DNA from: Garcia nutans
Taxonomy: Eukaryota; Streptophyta; Magnoliopsida; Malpighiales; Euphorbiaceae
NCBI GenBank assembly: GCA_947685225.1
Contig: CANTUV010000007.1
Span: forward strand, 17,690,501 to 17,754,500
Direction: 5' to 3'
DNA: 64,000 nucleotides
Shown: positions 32,879-44,935 of the stretch, piece by piece
How the letters are laid out: each line of letters starts with the position of its first letter
Numbering within the stretch: position 1 is the first letter of the stretch
Notes under the pieces: generated by a model
What the model was told of the DNA's origin: nothing
Seen by the model: only the letters and a program-made list of their open reading frames with translations
The model's database searches: none
Translations under genes and position numbers: made by a program

Positions 32879-32890
32879 TGGTATCAGAGC
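32879..32890 (+). promoter_or_regulatory. Primer binding site, tRNA-iMet
   Basis: TGGTATCAGAGC is a perfect match to the initiator methionine tRNA complement, six bases after the LTR end. Confidence 0.88.
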
Positions 32891-33779
32891 TTAGGCTCTA
32901 AATCAGGTTTAACCTATCTATCTATCCTATTATAATTTAATATTTGTTTGTTATGTTCTTGTTATATTTTGGTGTTGAACAAAAATCATAATAAAATAAA
33001 ATAAAGAAAAGAAAAACAATTAAAAAAAGAGTATCATTGATCTTAATTTTTTTCTTCAAAGTTGTGTTTCTTTTGTATTAGTAGCTGCCAAAGAAGTTCT
33101 TCAAACCCTAAAAGATTCCAAAAGAGTTGCCAATTTCATAGAACCATAAAAGTTTCATAACCAGCCATTTTTTGGCTGCACATTTCCTATCCCAGTCATG
33201 AAACCTATCCCAGCCAAAATTTTGCCCGCATCTTAGACCATGAAACCCACTGTCATTTTAAACCATTACAAAATTTTTTTTTTCATAAAATGGCCTAATC
33301 GGACCAACCTAAATCCCGATCAGACTTTTTATCCCACCTACCATCCTAGCCACATTTTTTACTGTGAAACCTATTGCCAAAATCCTTTAAATTATCTCAA
33401 CCAAATCCCGGTCGGACCAATCATATATTGGTTAGACTTTCTGTCCCGCTCACTATTCTAGCTAAATTTATTCACCGTGAAACCTACTGCCAAATCCTTT
33501 AAATTGTCTCAACCAATTGGTGGCTTGCAAATTTGATATGAGGCAATCCCATATCAAATTGGCAACCACCAATTCGTTATGAGGCACATTGAATTGGCAA
33601 GGGCTGAACTAATTCCTATAGTATTGGCCCAATTTTTAAATGAATCGACCCTAATCCAAAATTAAACTTTGTAATTGAAACCAAACATGATCTAGTTTTT
33701 TAAATTAAATTTAAACTTGGCCAAAATTAAGGGTCTACAAAGGGGCATAAAGAGAAGAATCTTTTAGGGATAATGTTGA
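32891..33779 (+). other. Leader of the plus-strand gypsy fragment
   Basis: No gene is seen. It contains a ~120-bp imperfect tandem duplication (33300-33515: CCTTTAAATT.TCTCAACCAA twice; ACTGTGAAACCTATTGCC and ACCGTGAAACCTACTGCC) and an inverted pair around AATTTGATATGAGGCAATCC and CCATATCAAATTGGC (33531-33565). At 33719-33740 it carries a 22-bp phrase ending GGGTCTACAA that is identical to the end of the Tat-type LTR at 36769-36790. Confidence 0.55.
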
Positions 33780-34147
33780 AGAAAAGGACGTGAGGCCAAG
33801 AGGGAGACCTAACAATCAAGATGGAGGGGAAGTGATGCTGAAGATGCCATCATTTCATGGGAGAATAGACCTTGAAGCTTACTTGGATTGGGAGCAGAAG
33901 ATAAAACTAATATTTGATTTTCATAAGTTGTTGCTTTATTTGAGGATTATGACATTGCTCGGTGAGATAACACCAAGTAAAGAATGAGGAGAAACAAGGA
34001 GAGGCTTTTCAAAGAGTGGAGAGATCTCAAATATATTATGAGAAGAAGGTTTATACCAAGCCACTGCTATAAAGAGTTATACAATCGACTTCAAAACCTC
34101 ATCCAAGGGTCTAAAAGTATGGAGATATTTTATAAAGAGATGGAAGT
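33780..34147 (+). pseudogene. Gag fragment of a plus-strand gypsy element
   Basis: MLKMPSFHGRIDLEAYLDWEQ and, after a frame change near 33985, LKYIMRRRFIPSHCYKELYN and SMEIFYKEMEVVM align by eye with the gag at 27617-28273 of the minus-strand gypsy element (PSFKGRNDAEAYLEWE; MRKRFVPSYYYRELHQ). It is cut at 34147 by the insertion of the third Tekay element, whose LTR starts TGTAATGCC. Confidence 0.85.
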
Positions 34148-35079
34148 TGTAATGCCTCAATTTTGTTAAACTATTTATATAAATTAATTATAGGGCTAAG
34201 GGAGATTTAGCTGAGAGAGATATGTAAAATATAAAAGAAATATAACTAACATATAAATTGTTAATAGTGAGAAAGGTAAAGAGGTAAAAATTCAAAAGTA
34301 GAAAAGTTAAAATATATAAATAATAATATTTCTATAAATATCTTATCAAATTAATTAATTATATAATCAAATATAGTGGATGATGATGGACAAAAATAAA
34401 TATCTAGAAAACTTGATCATCTTCTTCCTTCCTCCTTCTCTTTGGCTGACCTTTATAGGCATGCAAGGGAAAGTGTTTTAATCTCATCATTCATCCAATT
34501 TTAAAAAGGTTTTCCAAGAGTTGAAGATAGCTTTGGTGATAATTGAAGTAATAAGTAAGTTTTCTTTAACTATTAAGGAGTTTCTTTCAAGTTGAATTTT
34601 TAATAGTATAGGATAAATTATTTAAATGTAATAGAGTGAAGTTATTTGATATAGAAGTGATAATTTTAAACTTAGAGTATTGATTGGATGAGGTTGGTTA
34701 GGGTTTAGAGAAGAGAAGTGGAAGTTGGGGTTTTGGCAAGGGTTATAGTTAATTTAGGATTAGGTATGATAAATGAGTTCATGTGTGTTATATGTGTTTC
34801 TAATATTGTATCTAACCTTATAATTTGGTTAGAAGTAAAGTTAAGTGAAGTGATTGTGTGAAATGAAAAGTTTGAAGACCCGTTTTCGAAAGTAGAAGGT
34901 TATGGTGAAGTAGGCTTGAGAAGAAGTATATTCCTTCATTTTGGGCTTCGAAAATGTTAGTACATACTTTGGTAACGGTTTTCTTTACTTGTGTATTGCA
35001 TTATTTGTGTTGTAAGATGTGTGTTGGTGTGATATTAGTGAGCCATGGGCTTGGCTTTAAAAGAAACATGGCCGAGGGG
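34148..35079 (+). repeat. 5' LTR of the third Tekay element, segment 1
   Basis: It begins TGTAATGCCTCAATTTTG. The AT-rich start and CTTCTTCCTTCC tract resemble the LTR at 3300. It is interrupted after GAGGGG at 35079. The LTR continues at 36790-36911 and 47246-48398, giving ~2.2 kb in all. Confidence 0.78.
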
Positions 35080-36789
35080 TGTGAGTGGAGATTTTTTCCC
35101 CCACTCTCATGCGGAATAGTTATTGCGACTTTGGTACTATTAGGTTCAGGGCCTTAGAGAACACGGGCCTAAATCCGGATAAAATGGAGTTGCCACCTGG
35201 ATGGGCCGGGAAAAAGAAAGGGGTGAATGACTTGATTCTTAAGGAATCCCCAACCCCCTAATGGTTTGGAAAGTTGGATACGCATGGATAAGGTAAGAAA
35301 TGGCCCAGCACTCCCATATTACCCAGTTCATTGAAACCGGCCTCCTTTTCAGGTTTTAATATTATTAAATTCTTAACTTATTAAAATATTATCCATACTA
35401 CATGCAATGGAAATAAAGAAATATTTATTAAAATCAAGAATGTCCAAACTAAAAAAATGGACGCCTGTACAAAATAGAAACATTCCCTTACAATAATGTC
35501 CAATATCCAAAGTATAAGTAAATAAAAATAGGACACCTACCAATTGGTGAAACATATCTCTTACATTATCCCAAATTTTTTAAATAAATTAAACTATAAA
35601 AATAAATAAATTAAACAAATAAGGCACTAACGAGTGAAAACATACTTTTACAAATCTATTTAAAAATACATATAAATCTAAGGCAAAGAATAAAGAAAGA
35701 AAAAAATAATATAACATATATGAAAATAATTGAATAATTAAAAAGAAAATAAACAAACACATCTTAATATTACCCCCATTAAGGAAATATAGTGTGCGAC
35801 GAAACAAGTCGCACCTACTGCGGTCCTGCTAGTCAGTTAGCTGGCGAGGGTCTAGGAGGCAGCACCCTCGAAAGGTAAACAATTTATAGAATATGATTTT
35901 GTTGGGGAATTAGGGTTTCTATATAAGCTAGGGTTTTTATATTTATAGAAATTAGACTTTTAAGATACCATTAGAGTTTTGATGTTTACTGTGATTACAT
36001 GAACCACAATCACTGCATGTGAATTTAGACAAGTATATGTCCCGGATATATAGATTGCTACTTGATGGATTTAAACATAATGTATAATAATAGAAATCAA
36101 AAGAATGAAAATTTCCATGGAGAATTAAATTAACTATTGGGTTAAAACTTTTCACTTACTGGATTCATTCATGGTTACTGCATATTTTAATATAAATTGG
36201 ATTTAAAAAATCGAACCCGCGTCGAAGGCTCTACCAAAACGGATGAATTGAAACAAACTTGCTTGCTACTACTGTCTGCACCAATTCTAGTTCTGGCCGA
36301 GCCAAGATAAAGACAGTGATCGTTGCCTTTGGTGTGTTGATACTTTGTTAACATGTGCCAGTTGCTTTTTATAATCCTTAATTGTTGATAAAATGTTCCT
36401 TGTTGCTTCATGTTAATTGCCAATGGTTGGTTGGTTGCTAATGGTTTTTGCTTAATTAAAATTGCTGATTCCTCTCCTTTGTGCTTTTAAACCCTGTATT
36501 TATATAAAAAAATATTAGGTTAAATCCCTCAAGACTCCCAAAGCTAATTGGATTATAATTAACATTGGAAACTGATTCAAATTAAATATGAACACAAACA
36601 AGCCCAAAGTTTTGAAGTAACATTGGAAGCTGTGGCGAGTTCAAAGTAAATCCAACCAGCTTATTTTAGGGCTTCTAAAAATTGGATCTACCTAAATTGA
36701 AGCTTTAAGCTTATAAAATCTGACCGAATTTAGCTTGAGCTTTTTTTAATTAGAATCGACTAGCTTAGGGCCAAAATTAAGGGTCTACA
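35080..36789 (-). repeat. Solo Tat-type LTR, minus orientation
   Basis: It starts TGTGAGTGGAGATTTTTTCCCCC and ends AAGGGTCTACA, the reverse complement of the ends of the other Tat-type LTRs here (TGTAGACCC ... GCTCACA). The flanks AGGGG (35075-35079) and AGGGA (36790-36794) form a target duplication with one change. At 1.7 kb it is shorter and more diverged than the other copies. No gene is seen. Confidence 0.82.
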
Positions 36790-36911
36790 AGGGATCAACA
36801 TTCTATTTGTGTAAAATTTATGGAGAAGCAGTGTTGAATTGAATGCCACGAGCATGGCATTGATATGCCACGGTAGTGGAACTATTCACATGAGATGGGG
36901 AGTAGCGTTTC
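36790..36911 (+). repeat. 5' LTR of the third Tekay element, segment 2
   Basis: This short piece contains GCCACGAGCATGGC and GATATGCCACGG. The motif family continues across the next insertion with AAGCCACGAGCGTGG (47252-47266), so both pieces belong to one LTR. It ends in GTTTC, the target site of the Tat-type element. Confidence 0.8.
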
Positions 36912-39232
36912 TATAGACAGTTAATTTTTGACCCAGTCTGGTCCGATATTTTTTATAGTCCGAAATAATTTTGTGGTATTTTAATTAAATAATATTTATT
37001 TTAGTATTTATTATTTATAATTTTTAATAAAAATAAAAATGGTAATATGAGTAAAGTTAAAAATAAATAAATAAAAATAAATAAATAAATAATCGGCGAC
37101 GGAAAAATCAGCAACGAAAAATTTTGTTGCCGAAGGAGAATCGGCCTGGGTCAATTCGCCGCAGGAAATTCCAACGGCGAACTGGCCGCCCGCCCAGTTT
37201 TTGGCCCGTAATTTTCTAGCGCTCGCAATTCTTGGCCCGCAGCAGTTTTTTCGCCAGCGTAATTTTCCAACGCAGTTTTTCCGAAACCAAATTCTATTTG
37301 GTTTTGGTTTCTTTTCCTAATTAGTTTTAATTTCCTTAAACAATTAGAAGTAGGTTTATGATTTCTCCTACAAATATCACATTAAAACTCAGAATTAGGG
37401 GGACAAAACTTTGGACTTTAATCAGGAGGAAAAAGTTGTTTGATTGGATTAGAGACTCAACTATTCGATCGGCCAAAAGAAAAGCCCTAGCAAGCAAGAA
37501 AGAAGAAGCAATCAATCCATCAAAGGCAATGGCACAGCCTTTGTTTTTGTTCATCCAGAAGCAAATTGTGGAGGAACCAACGAACGGAGGTTTGATTATA
37601 AATCTTTGATTTGATGTTATTTACAATGTTTCTATCGTTTGTTTTTTTATATTAAATCAGTAACCTAAATTATTAAACTTAGTAATATGTTTTACATTAA
37701 ATAGTACATTCATCCAGTAGCCTTAGTCAGCGATCAAAATTTCAAAACCCTAAAACTATTCTTCTCTTTCCAGAAACCTTTAAAACCCTAAATTGTTTCT
37801 CTCCCATTTTTAAAACTTCAAAAACACTAAATTACTCTGCTGCTTTCAAAAACCTTAAAAACCCTAAATTGTTTCTTCTGTTTCCAAAAACTTTAAAACC
37901 CTAAATTGTTTTCCCTGAACTATTTTTATCTAAACCCTAACTTTTTGTCCAAAGTTTCCAAATGTCTTCTTAAATCTCCAAACCCTAATCTTCTTTATAG
38001 TTTCTAAAAATCATAATTATTTTTATAAAACTCTAAACTATTTTCTTAAATCCTAAAATCAAATATGTTTTCCAAAATATAAAAAACCCTAACTTTCTCA
38101 AAACCCAATACAGTAAACCCTAGTTTTCCTAAACACTAAATTCTTAAAGCATCAAAACATTATGACAAATTTAACAACACCCTAAACCCAAATCCAGTGA
38201 ACTTAAAAACCCAATCTAGTAAATCTAAACCCTAAAGCCATAATCCAGTAAACCTAAAATCACAACCCAGTAACCGTGAATTACAAACCCTAATGTTTTA
38301 AAATTTCAAAACCCTTATTTCATGATGTTACCCATAAATCCTAATTTGATTAACCAAAAAAACCTTACTACTTTCTTAAATTTATAAAACCCTAATCCAT
38401 TCCAATTTTTTAAAATCTTTATAGTAGCCTAAATAATAATAATAATAATTCTAAGATCCCAAGACCTAAATGTTAATTAAAGAACCCTAAATTAAGACAT
38501 AAACCTAAATTTGTATCTTTATTGCTTTATTTAATTTTAGATTTGATTATGTAGTTTATTATATGTTTTGATGGTTGATTTATTTAATTTCAATGCTTAA
38601 TTTATTTAATTTACCATGGATGATTATTTTCTTTATTATTATGATTATTATTTGTTTGTTTTGGTATTAAAATTGTAAGAGGTATGTTTCCACCTTGTGG
38701 GTACCTTATTAGTTAAATTTTATGTAATTTAAATTGCTTTTATATTTTGGATCAATGTAAAGAACATGTTTCCATCTTTCGGTAGGTGTCCTATTTAGTT
38801 TAGACATGGATGATGTAAGGACATGTTTCCCTCCTCGGATGGGTGTCCATTTATTTTCTTCGTTTGGACATTACTTTGATTTTAATATAATGAAGCTTTA
38901 TTTTAATTATTACATGTAATATGGATAATATTGTTATATTTAAGAATTTTATAATATTAAGACCTACAAAGGAGGTTGGTTCCAATGAACCGGGCGTTGT
39001 GGGGGTGCTGGGCCATTTCTCACCTTCCCCACATGTACCCAACTTTTCGAACCTATTAGGGGGTTGGGGATTCCTTAGGAATCGAGTCATCCACCTTTTT
39101 TTTTGCCCGTCCGGGTGGCGACTCCGTTTTTCTCTGGGCTTAGGTCCGTGATGTCTAAGGCCCCGAGCCTAAACAGTGTCGAAGTCGCAAGAACCATTCC
39201 ATAGAGAGTGGGGGCAAAAATCCCTGCTCACA
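36912..39232 (+). repeat. 5' LTR of the gag-only Tat-type element
   Basis: 2321 bp, TATAGACAGTTAATTTTTG to GCTCACA. The middle (37740-38520) is dense in AAACCCTAA-like phrases. The end part carries a GTCCGGGTGGCGACTCC block. It matches 44936-47245 throughout with scattered differences, more than between the Athila LTRs, so this insertion is older. An 83-codon frame at 37358-37609 recurs in the other LTR but shows no protein family. Confidence 0.92.
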
Positions 39233-39233
39233 G

Positions 39234-39251
39234 TGGCGACTCCACTGGGGA
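39234..39251 (+). promoter_or_regulatory. Primer binding site, tRNA-Arg type
   Basis: TGGCGACTCCACTGGGGA follows the LTR end by one base. The form TGGCGACTC-N-GCTGGGG is known for Ogre-like Tat elements that prime from tRNA-Arg. Confidence 0.8.
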
Positions 39252-40417
39252 TAAGAGAAGTTGATTCCGTTAGTCTTTATATTATTCTATTCTTTCTTAT
39301 AATGATATTATCCATTGCATCATATTAGATTGCATCATGTGCGTGAGTTAGGACACCCGTGTTACCCGTGTTGTGTTATATAAGGGATACCATACTTTCA
39401 CTCAAGGTATGGAGATCAAGTATGGTATAACCACTCATAGCCTCGTATCATTTGGTATATACTTGCTATGGGAACCTAAGCCTTTTTACCCAAAGACTAA
39501 AACTCATGTAATTGGCCTAGTTACTTTCCTTAAGTTTTTACCCCAAATGCTTGTTGTTTGACTATGGTTAATTTATCTTGGCTTAAATAATGGCTTATTT
39601 GGTTTGTTCTTTTTCTAATATGACCTAAATACGTTGTGAGCTCAAAATAAAATTTTATTTAAAATATAAAAGACCAAAGCTATTTTCAAAACTTTTCAAG
39701 ATGATCCTTGGACATAAAACTTTTCTAAAAACAAATCAAAAATTCTTTTGCTCATAACCTAAATACTAAGCCCAAAATCCATTTTTTCTAAAATCTTTTT
39801 ACAATGGGCTTAGAAACAAAATTATTTTCATCCAACCTTTTCTTACAAAGAGCTTGCAAATTATTTAGGTCAATTACGAAATATCAAGAATCAATTGTGA
39901 GCCTAGTTTATACTAAGAATAATTAATCATGGGCTTATTTTTTGGCATGAACCACTAGTTACTTTTTCAAGTGAGAAATCTATTTATAATAAACCTCTTA
40001 ATTTAGTTTTAATCCAATATAGCATAAAAACTATTTTAGTTGGTTGAATGGATTAAAACCCAATTAACGAGAATTATCATGAACCGATTTCCATTTTCAA
40101 AAATATAACTATTAGTTGAAACGTCCTAGAGAATTTTTAAAAAATAAGATACTCCATGTTGGTATTTTGTTAACCATATTACCTAGGAAAAGAGACTCGC
40201 CATTCGTGTGTGGAAGTTATAAGGCTGGAAGGGACGTTCTACTTATCTTTGTCTATTGTTTGCGCATACATGCATACATACATACATGCATCACATGACA
40301 TATCATTAATTCCTTCTGGCCCACAGCCCTGGATTACGATAGTTTAAAAGCTTATGATAATTCGACCTATGCGATGAAGAATCTAGCAACGACTCAATCT
40401 CTTTTTCAGAAAAAGCA
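39252..40417 (+). other. Leader of the gag-only Tat-type element
   Basis: No gene is seen in ~1.2 kb between the primer binding site and gag. It is AT-rich, and contains GGACACCCGTGTTACCCGTG near 39351-39370. Confidence 0.65.
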
Positions 40418-41680
40418 ATGGAGCCGGAACAAATTCAAAGAATGGTGGATGATACCCTCAATGCCAAGATGGAAGAAAAAATAAGAGGCTATGGGCGAGA
40501 CCATGAAGAATCAATTGGCTGCAATTTTAGAAAATAATGCCGAAGCATCCGCTAGCACCAAGAAACCAAAGGACAAAGGGGAGGCTAAGGTTGGTGAAGT
40601 GGCTTTTGATGATGACAAGGTAGTCGTTGATGATGATGATGACTGGGCTTAATACTTTCAAAGGACTGAAAATTCTGATGTTGAGAAGATGATTGCTGAC
40701 CTAGAAAAAAAATTTGAAAAGAAGCTGAAAAAATAGAAATGTCCGAAATTCCTCATCTCCATGTGAAGCAGTACATCACTGCTATGCAGTCTGCCCGAGC
40801 TACTAAGGCTCAAACTCTAAGGTACTTCATGCTCTCATTGGACCCTGTTATCCAAAATTAGTTCAATACCTTAGATGATGGCACACAAAAGAATTGGGAT
40901 CTGCTATACAAGGCCTTCATCCAAAAATATGGATACAATGTTGAGATGGAAGTTACCTTAATGGAAGTGGAGTCCATTAGAAAAAGGCCAAATGAGAATT
41001 TTGTGGACTATGTGAAGAGATGGAGGAACAAGGCTGCTTTACTCAAGAAGAGGCCTGATGAGTCTGATCAAATAAGAATGATCGTGAGAGACGTCCTGCC
41101 CAATCTCCATGAAAGGATGTCTCACACCCTTATAAAGGATTTCAAAGATCTTCTCCAAGCTGGTCTACAAATTGAAGTATGGGAAAGGGAGAAGAACCAC
41201 TTTTCGGTAAGAAGGAATGAGAAGGGGAACTACTAGTCTGGAAATTAAAGCATGCAAAAAGAAGTTGATGTTAATACAACTGGTCAAGCAAATAGAAGGC
41301 ACTTTTCAGATCTGGGGAAGCCTTTGTCTTGTGTCTTCAACAAGCTACAAAAGAAGGGACTATTACAACCATTAGCCCCTCAACCTTTGCCTAATCCTTT
41401 ACCCCCAAAATTTGATAGTAAGGCTTTTTGTCAATTTCATCAAACTCAAGGACATGAGACTGATAGATGTACCCGATTGAAGCATGAGATCCAAGATCTA
41501 TTCGATAGTGGTAAGCTACTTGAGCCGGACAAGCCCAATACTAAGAACAATCCTTTGCCAAAGTTTGGAAGAGTACCTCCATCGACAACCTTCATGGTAG
41601 GAAAAGGATTTGAGGAAAATTTTGTCTTATCCTCTTTTCAAGATGGGAATATTGAAGATGTGAAAGGAGAAAAAGCTTAA
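40418..41680 (+). pseudogene. Gag of the Tat-type element
   Basis: The likely start is ATG 40418 (MEPEQIQRMVDDTLNAKMEE). A frameshift near 40480 leads into ETMKNQLAAILENN and an acidic DDDDD stretch. After stops near 40650 and 40735 the Gag domain appears: HVKQYITAMQ, LYKAFIQKYGYNVE, SIRKRPNENFVDYVKRWRNK. A TAG near 41235 precedes the last part with the knuckle CQFHQTQGHETDRC (CX2HX4HX4C, the form usual in Tat gags) followed by LKHEIQDLFDSGKL. It is the only recognisable protein of this 10-kb element. Confidence 0.85.
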
Positions 41681-44090
41681 CCAATGAACTTCCCTTGGCT
41701 TGTTTGTTTTTCTTGTTTTATTTTCTTTATTTGGTGTTTTATGGAACAATCGTGCTTTTCAAATTGAAATTTATTTGAATAAATTACTTTCATTTAAAAT
41801 TTTTGTTGGTCTTTGTTCATTTTGATGCTTAACCGATGAGGAATCTAGCTTGATATTCATGAATTAATATATTTATGCATCATGACTTGAATGACTTTAC
41901 TAGGCGAGAGAATTACTATATAGCATTGAGTTATGTATGCTTATTTAGAGAGGGCTCCTGCATAATTACCTTTTTCTAGGTCCTAGTCAGTCTTAGAACA
42001 TGCTTTGACAAACTTTTGAGGTGAAATTGAACTCTTATTTAAGGGAGAGATGATCTAGGCATTGTTTGGTTAGCCAACAACTAGTATCCACCCAATTAAA
42101 TATCAATCCCTAGTTGTCCCTTTGAGCCTTCATAAAATTTTAGCTTTCTTTTCATTGGCTTACAAATTCCAACAACCTACCCTGAGCTGTTGTGATACTT
42201 TTGACAAGTCCTATGACCACTAAGATGAAGAGGCAAGAAGATCAAAGAAAGGAATGAATAGTCAAGATCATAAGAATAGTTGATGTTCTCAAGATAATAA
42301 GGGTGGTTGAAGTTCACCTAGTATCTCCAATCTATCAAAACAACATCAGAGTAACAAATGATTTATCCCTGTTAAAGAAGATTTATATCACTCTACTCAT
42401 CCATTATTAGAAACCCAAGTTGGTACAAACAAGACAACTCTTTTAGAGCTAGAAAAAAAACAAAAAAAAAGAAAAGAAGAAAAAAGAAGAAAAAAGAAAA
42501 GAAGAAAAAAAAAGAGAAAAGAGACAAAGAAAAAAAAGGAAAAAGAAGAAGAAAAAAAGAAGAAGAAGAAAAAGATAAAACCTAAAAAGGCGGTTCAAAA
42601 AGCCAACTGAGTTCTCTTTTACCTAAGACAACAAAAGGCTTCCATTTGGTTTATAAGGATAGTTTGACTTGAATTGGTCTAACCCAACCAAAGATTCGAC
42701 CAAAATCAGAGAAAAAGGAGAAAGGTCACCCAATTTTTGAAAGTTTCGTACTTGACAGTCCTACAAGGAAGAATGACAAAATGATAAAATGCTCAAAGAA
42801 AGGGAAGAGTAAGAAAAATAAAGAGAAAGAAAAGGGAAAAGAAGAAGAGAAATGAATTTGGGTACTTTATGCAAGGGCAAAAGCTATCCCAATCAAGATC
42901 CAGATTAATGCCAAGAAGATAGAAGGATTTTGGAGTCTAGCAAATTTGCTCCCAGCTGCCTAAAGTTCAAATAAGAAATTTATAGTGCGACGGTTTGTCC
43001 ATTGTGTCACAACGGCTCCAACTTACAAATGGCCTTCATTTAACCCATGTCCCTTATAGACCCCATTTTAGGCCTATCAAAGACCTGTTAATCTCCCTTG
43101 GTAGGTAGAGTCTATTAGTGGAGATAGTTTGAATAAGCATTCATATGAGATAGACAATATTTAAACTCAATGAGACCTTTGGCCAAGTAATGTGTATGTA
43201 CCTATCTGAAGTGCAACAATTCTTGCTTAAATAGAAATGATTCTCGAGTTTAGTACGGTAACTAGAGTTGTCATGTTATAGATATATTAATTTGAAAAAT
43301 CAAGTCCTGAGATAAATTGACATCAATTTGGCAAAGCCAACATTTGATTTCAAAATCAAAATTTTAATATGTATATATATATATAATATACAAAGCCTCC
43401 AAGTTAAGGGGAGTATATTGAATTGTCAAATCTCGAAAAACACATTGGGCAAAGTAAATGATTATTGGCAAGGTCATGAAGAAGCTACCAACTGACATGC
43501 CAAAGCATAGTTTGAAATGGATGTATCTTTGCTGCTTAGGGCCTCCATTATTCATGTTTTCAACATCTTGAAGATAAAAGCCATAAATGTGAAGTATAGT
43601 GTCATTCTAATGCAAGACCTGAACGAGCATCTGGAAGGAGTCAATGAGAATGCTTCTGCTGATCACCTCAGTCTGTGAGTCGATGGAACCACTGTAAGAA
43701 TTACTCATGCATATCATGCATACATGAGCATATCACGTGACATTTTTTTTTTGTATTATCTATTCTTTGTCAAAGTAAACAGTAAACACTATCTGAAGTA
43801 AAGAATCAAAAGAAGATATCAAAGCAGGGGGCCATGGAAAGCCCATTTCATGAGGAAACTCCAGTCATTTTGCAAAAGAAAGGAAGAAATGCATGCTTGT
43901 TTGATGAGCTAAACAATATATGAACATCAACCAAAGCTTCATAGAAAAATCATGGGGGCAAGGAGAAGATTTGAAGGTTAGCTAAAATGGCTGAAATTTT
44001 TGCAAAAGTGCAAAGGAAGAACCAAAAAAAGAATGGAACATTAGAATTATCAAAAGAATGAAGATGCAAAACTCAAAAAATTAGTCCAGC
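41681..44090 (+). other. Non-coding interior of the gag-only element
   Basis: I find no pol remnant here where PR, RT and INT should be. 42450-42585 is a nearly pure A/G tract (GAAGAAAAA-type repeats). The rest is AT-rich with short frames only. The loss of pol seems complete, not a gradual decay. Confidence 0.75.
42450..42585 (+). repeat. Long purine tract (GAA/AAAG-rich)
   Basis: About 135 bases of almost only A and G on the plus strand, in repeats of AAAAGAAGAAAAA. It could form triplex DNA, and it resembles a polypurine tract but is far from the LTR. Confidence 0.85.
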
Positions 44091-44099
44091 TAGAAGAGT

Positions 44100-44540
44100 T
44101 AAAGACAATTTTCAAGGGTGAAGACCCGATGCAAAGGATAAAGATCCAGCTTAAAGGATAAAGATCCGTTTTTAAGGGTGAAGACCTAATTCCAAGGATG
44201 AAGATCCAATTTCAAAGGGTGAAGGCCCGATTTCCAAGGATGAAGATCCATTTTCAAAGGTGAAGACTTGATTCCAAGGATGAAGATCCAATTTCAAAGG
44301 GTGAAGACCCGAAGTCCAAAGGATGAAGATCCAATTTTAAAGGGTGAAGACCCGAAGTCCAAAGGATGAAGATCCATTATCAAGGGTGAAGACCCGATGC
44401 AAAGGATAAAGATTCATTTTCAAGGGTGAAGACCCGATCTCCAAGGATGAAGATCCATTTTCAAAGGTGAAGACCCGATGCAAAGAATGAAGATCCAAGG
44501 TCTAAAGGATGAAGATCCATTTTGGTGGGTAAAGACCCAC
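44100..44540 (+). repeat. Tandem repeats, ~38-bp units AAGGATGAAGATCCA / GGGTGAAGACCCGA
   Basis: About a dozen alternating half-units: GGGTGAAGACCCGAT and AAGGATGAAGATCCATTTTC. Each half-unit is itself a small inverted repeat (GGGT...ACCC; GGAT...ATCC). They lie upstream of the polypurine tract in the last part of the interior. Confidence 0.88.
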
Positions 44541-44559
44541 AATCCATTAAAGAATGAAA

Positions 44560-44850
44560 TAACAAATTATCATTAAGTCCAGAATTTAGCTTAGGTCCAG
44601 AACCTAAATTCTCTCTTAAGTCCAAAACTTAACTTAGGTCCAGAACCTAAAATCACCCTTAAATCCAGAACTTAGCTTGGGTCCAGAACCCTAATTTCTC
44701 TTAAGTCCAGAACTTAGCTTGGGTCTAGAACCCAAACCATCCCAGGTCCAGAACCCAAGTCCTTTTCGAGTCCAGAACTCAAACCGGGTCCAAAACCCAA
44801 GTCTTTTTTTAGTCCAGAACTTGAACCGGGTCCAAAACCCAAAACCTAAA
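44560..44850 (+). repeat. Tandem repeats of TCCAGAACTTAGCTTAGG units
   Basis: Repeated AAGTCCAGAACTTAGCTT and GGTCCAGAACCCAAA phrases. The same family, reverse complemented, occurs at 54825-55315 in the other Tat element, so this array belongs to the family and not to this copy alone. Confidence 0.88.
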
Positions 44851-44921
44851 CCATCTAAAAAAAATGTCTTATTGCTTTTCACTTTCTTTTGCTATAGACT
44901 TAGATCGTTCAAGCAGGGAGC

Positions 44922-44935
44922 AAACTATAGACCCT
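44922..44935 (+). promoter_or_regulatory. Polypurine tract of the gag-only Tat-type element
   Basis: AGCAGGGAGCAAAC immediately precedes the 3' LTR. The other element has AAGCAGGGGGCAAAC (minus strand, 54740-54754). Confidence 0.75.

Noticed and set aside
32879..32890. tRNA-Met gene
   Set aside because: Only the short primer binding complement is present, without a cloverleaf. The same holds at 9492, 29512 and 48408.
37336..37609. 83-codon frame conserved at 45367-45618
   Set aside because: The conservation is explained by the two LTRs being copies of each other. The pol-bearing relative's LTR does not keep it.
37740..38300. Interstitial telomere
   Set aside because: AAACCCTAA phrases are separated and degenerate, never in tandem, and lie in both LTRs of one element.
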